This document shows, in pieces, positions 63,101-64,000 of a stretch of 64,000 nucleotides of DNA. The position numbers and the translations under genes were made by a program. The notes beneath the pieces are model-generated. The model saw only the letters and a program-made list of their open reading frames with translations. It had not been told where the DNA came from and made no database searches. Source of the stretch: Marivita sp041725935 (GTDB taxonomy: Bacteria; Pseudomonadota; Alphaproteobacteria; Rhodobacterales; Rhodobacteraceae); assembly GCA_041725935.1 (NCBI GenBank), contig JBGRQD010000016.1, positions 13,780-77,779 of the forward strand. Direction: 5' to 3'. Position 1 is the stretch's first letter. Each line of letters opens with the position of its first letter.

Positions 63101-64000
63101 GGAACCGACACTATTGACGGCGGAGGCGAGATCACCGACCCGTTGGACACCTCCTTGGGCGACTGGGTCTCCGGTATCAACCTGATGACCGGATTGAGCC
63201 TAGATCTTAGTGCAGGTACGGCGACACATGGCACGGGCACAGCGTCTATCACCAATGTCGAGCATGCCGCTGGCACCGCGTTGGATGACAGCCTGACAGG
63301 CGATGCACGCGCCAACCAACTCGAAGGTGGTGCAGGAAACGATAGTCTCTTCGGCGAAGACGGCGACGATACTCTCTTTGGCGGGAACGGCGACGATGTG
63401 CTGACCGGCGGCCTCGGGGCGGACTCAATCGTGGGCGGCGACGGCGACGACACGATCGGGCTGGGCGACAACCACGGCGCCGACACGATTGCGGGTGGCG
63501 AGGATGCCGATAGCACCGACCGCGACGTGCTCGACATCTACGAGAACGGCACGGGCCTTGGCGCGACCGTGCTCTATACCGGCAATGAGGCCGGTACGGT
63601 GGAGTTCGACGGCACTCTGGGTGTGGTCTCGACCTTCTCCGAGATCGAGATCATGGACGGCACGAACGAAGCCGACAGCATCGATGCGGGCGCCACCACC
63701 GACGGTGTGGAGGTTTATTCCAACTGGGGCAACGACACCGTCATCGGCGGCGCGGGGGCAGACACGGTCTATGGTGGCCTTGGGGCGGATTCGATTCTCG
63801 GCGGCGACGGTATGGACGTTCTCGTTGGCCAGGAAGGCGCGGATACGCTGTTTGGTCAGGATGGCGATGACACGCTGTTCGGCGGTGCTGGCAACGACTA
63901 CCTCGATGGCGATGATGGCCTTGCCGGGGCGGATTCCATATCTGGCGACGCAGGCGATGACACGCTCATTGGCGATGGTGGCAATGACACCCTGGCCGGC
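60119..64000 (+). CDS. Large RTX calcium-binding secreted protein, N-terminal 1,294 residues
   Basis: Open from ATG 60119 to the right edge. There is no N-terminal signal peptide, as expected for type I secretion. The N-terminus resembles the choice-of-anchor L domain (SGIIFSTGNVEDY, FTFSSEEYLEYVNGG; about residues 25-230). A cadherin-like domain follows (about 240-340). Four blocks of glycine-aspartate nonapeptides (GGxGxDxLx) are separated by non-repeat modules. The nonapeptides bind calcium and drive folding outside the cell. Function (adhesin, enzyme or matrix) is unknown because the C-terminus is missing. Confidence 0.92.
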   Translation, partial: MPTATELAVTQTTDATLVADTIFGDGVTIVSSNLTGSLGQSGVYSGGEATSPGTVPSDSGIIFSTGNVEDYTNSDGSLNTNTAPGTTTDHSGAGDADLTTLSGNTTFDAVVFEAIFIPDNDVLTMQFTFSSEEYLEYVNGGVNDAVGVWVNGVFTPLTPTGDTVSIDSVNTTVNSNLYVDNPAATDLFNTEMDGFTVTLSFKAPLNVGVENTIKIALADGGDGAYDSNLLIAADSVQTVALAFSDEIDLAPNSTAVVDVLTNDFDASGLGLTVTKINGTDVVAGNTVTLGSGEQVTLNADGTLSVLSDADITSSAFTYEVTDANGVTDVGYVTVNTVAAPSPDGYVDGTAGGDLIDVSYTGDPNGDRVDNNDALGVQGTIGDGDVIRGFGGNDTILAGAGNDFVDGGADADLLIVEDAFGNDSITGGETVTTGTDFDTIDLSAVTTGVTVDYTGDEAGTITEGTDTITFTEIEALTLTDQADTVDAAASTAAVTVTGLAGNDSIMGGSGADDLSGDIGDDTISGGAGNDNLYGNGGADSLSGDGGNDRLWAGGGDDTLGGGAGNDTLIGESGNDSISGGDGDDNLVGGDGNDTLLGGTGNDSMASGADTDTFLLADGFGQDTITGGETVTTGSDFDTVDLSAVTAATTITLSTAEAGTITDGTSTAAFSEIEAVTLGGGRDTVFLGAGSGSHTLTGFDLTDSGDGTTNDQLDVSGLTDAGGFPVSTEDVTVSDTNGDGTGDAILTFPGGETITLVGVTPASLPDIDALVALGIPDGRDYIVEGTGSADLIDASYAGDPEGDLVDAGDVPGGSDDDLIQAGAGDDTVLAGAGNDQVFGQAGSDDIDGGAGNDTLRGADGNDTLRGGDGDDILLGGFGADSLIGDVGNDSLVGSDGDDTLIGGDGADTLVGGNGRDELHGGSGDDSIVGDADWSIVTMGLGNDTFQGMGNVQGDEGDDLIDFSGAVAPAGYNVADGGAGNDTVIGGVGNEFVHLSDGTDTIDGGGEITDPLDTSLGDWVSGINLMTGLSLDLSAGTATHGTGTASITNVEHAAGTALDDSLTGDARANQLEGGAGNDSLFGEDGDDTLFGGNGDDVLTGGLGADSIVGGDGDDTIGLGDNHGADTIAGGEDADSTDRDVLDIYENGTGLGATVLYTGNEAGTVEFDGTLGVVSTFSEIEIMDGTNEADSIDAGATTDGVEVYSNWGNDTVIGGAGADTVYGGLGADSILGGDGMDVLVGQEGADTLFGQDGDDTLFGGAGNDYLDGDDGLAGADSISGDAGDDTLIGDGGNDTLAG
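61376..63680 (+). repeat. Three diverged copies of a non-RTX module within the RTX gene
   Basis: Copies at about 61376-61573, 61973-62165 and 63475-63680 share the plan DSITGGE, then FDTIDLS, then EAGTI, then FxEIE. The first two are closest, with GGETVTTGxDFDTxDLSAVT. A second pair, about 61150-61325 and 62450-62615, shares GTxxxDLIDxSYxGDPxGDxVD followed by LAGAGND. The gene grew by internal duplication. Confidence 0.75.
61640..62000 (+). repeat. RTX nonapeptide block (one of four)
   Basis: Tandem 27-bp units encode GGxGxDxLx calcium-binding turns. Similar blocks lie at about 62540-62900, 63290-63480 and 63730-64000. Units are diverged at DNA level, so slippage should be limited. Confidence 0.85.

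Noticed and set aside
62617..63537. 306-codon minus-strand frame rich in Ser and Pro
   Set aside because: Mirror image of the RTX nonapeptide codons; no independent signature.
61376..64000. Tandem repeats resembling a CRISPR array
   Set aside because: The 27-bp periodicity is in frame, encodes Gly/Asp nonapeptides and lacks constant repeats with unique spacers.

Overview
This is GC-rich DNA with tightly packed operons. Gene content points to a marine alphaproteobacterium of the Rhodobacteraceae (roseobacter group): form I CO dehydrogenase genes, several TRAP transporters, a homogentisate operon, hexuronate catabolism and a large RTX protein. The organism assignment is inference from gene content. 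I saw no rRNA, tRNA, CRISPR array or intact insertion sequence.

Layout. (1) 1-3473, minus: coxC-like MHYT-LytTR regulator followed by coxM-coxS-coxL (CO oxidation; coxL runs off the left edge). A 10-bp direct repeat sits between regulator and coxM. (2) 3480-4483: a decayed RidA remnant, a peroxiredoxin and a palindromic operator fused to the 3' end of a shortened fadJ-like gene. (3) 4468-12422: homogentisate operon (MBL-fold protein, flavin hydroxylase, DUF2783 protein, hmgA, fahA, fadJ-like) with a divergent marR. (4) 12419-17102, minus: guanidine operon. A guanidine-I (ykkC) riboswitch leads a NitT/TauT-type ABC transporter, a GdmH-type guanidine hydrolase, a histidine-rich protein and a very small membrane protein. 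(5) 17253-23175, minus: FIST sensor, multi-PAS hybrid kinase and LuxR-type response regulator. (6) 23376-31617, minus: a split permease pair, a TAXI TRAP transporter and DctB/DctD. (7) 31678-43735: a complete uronate-to-KDPG catabolic cluster (uxaC, TRAP transporter, kdgF, kduI, kduD, uxuB, uxuA, uxaA; divergent gntR-kdgK) with twin operators. (8) 43806-58790, plus: a catabolic supercluster of unknown substrate. One operon holds a TRAP transporter, a racemase-like protein and an amidohydrolase. A second holds a spermidine-type ABC transporter, an allantoinase-like deacetylase, an amidase, a second racemase-like protein and an M20 carbamoylase. Both carry the same GCCT-N7-AGGC palindrome upstream. 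(9) 58927-64000: VOC protein, a 775-bp stretch with nothing recognised, and the first 1,294 codons of an RTX protein.

The guanidine operon (4) and the supercluster (8) are the best candidates for undescribed biology. The riboswitch fixes the ligand of (4), while its last two genes look like unstudied metal-handling partners of a nickel enzyme. In (8), two cysteine-less members of the Asp/Glu/hydantoin racemase family sit among four different C-N hydrolases, and shared palindromes suggest that both operons answer to one regulator.
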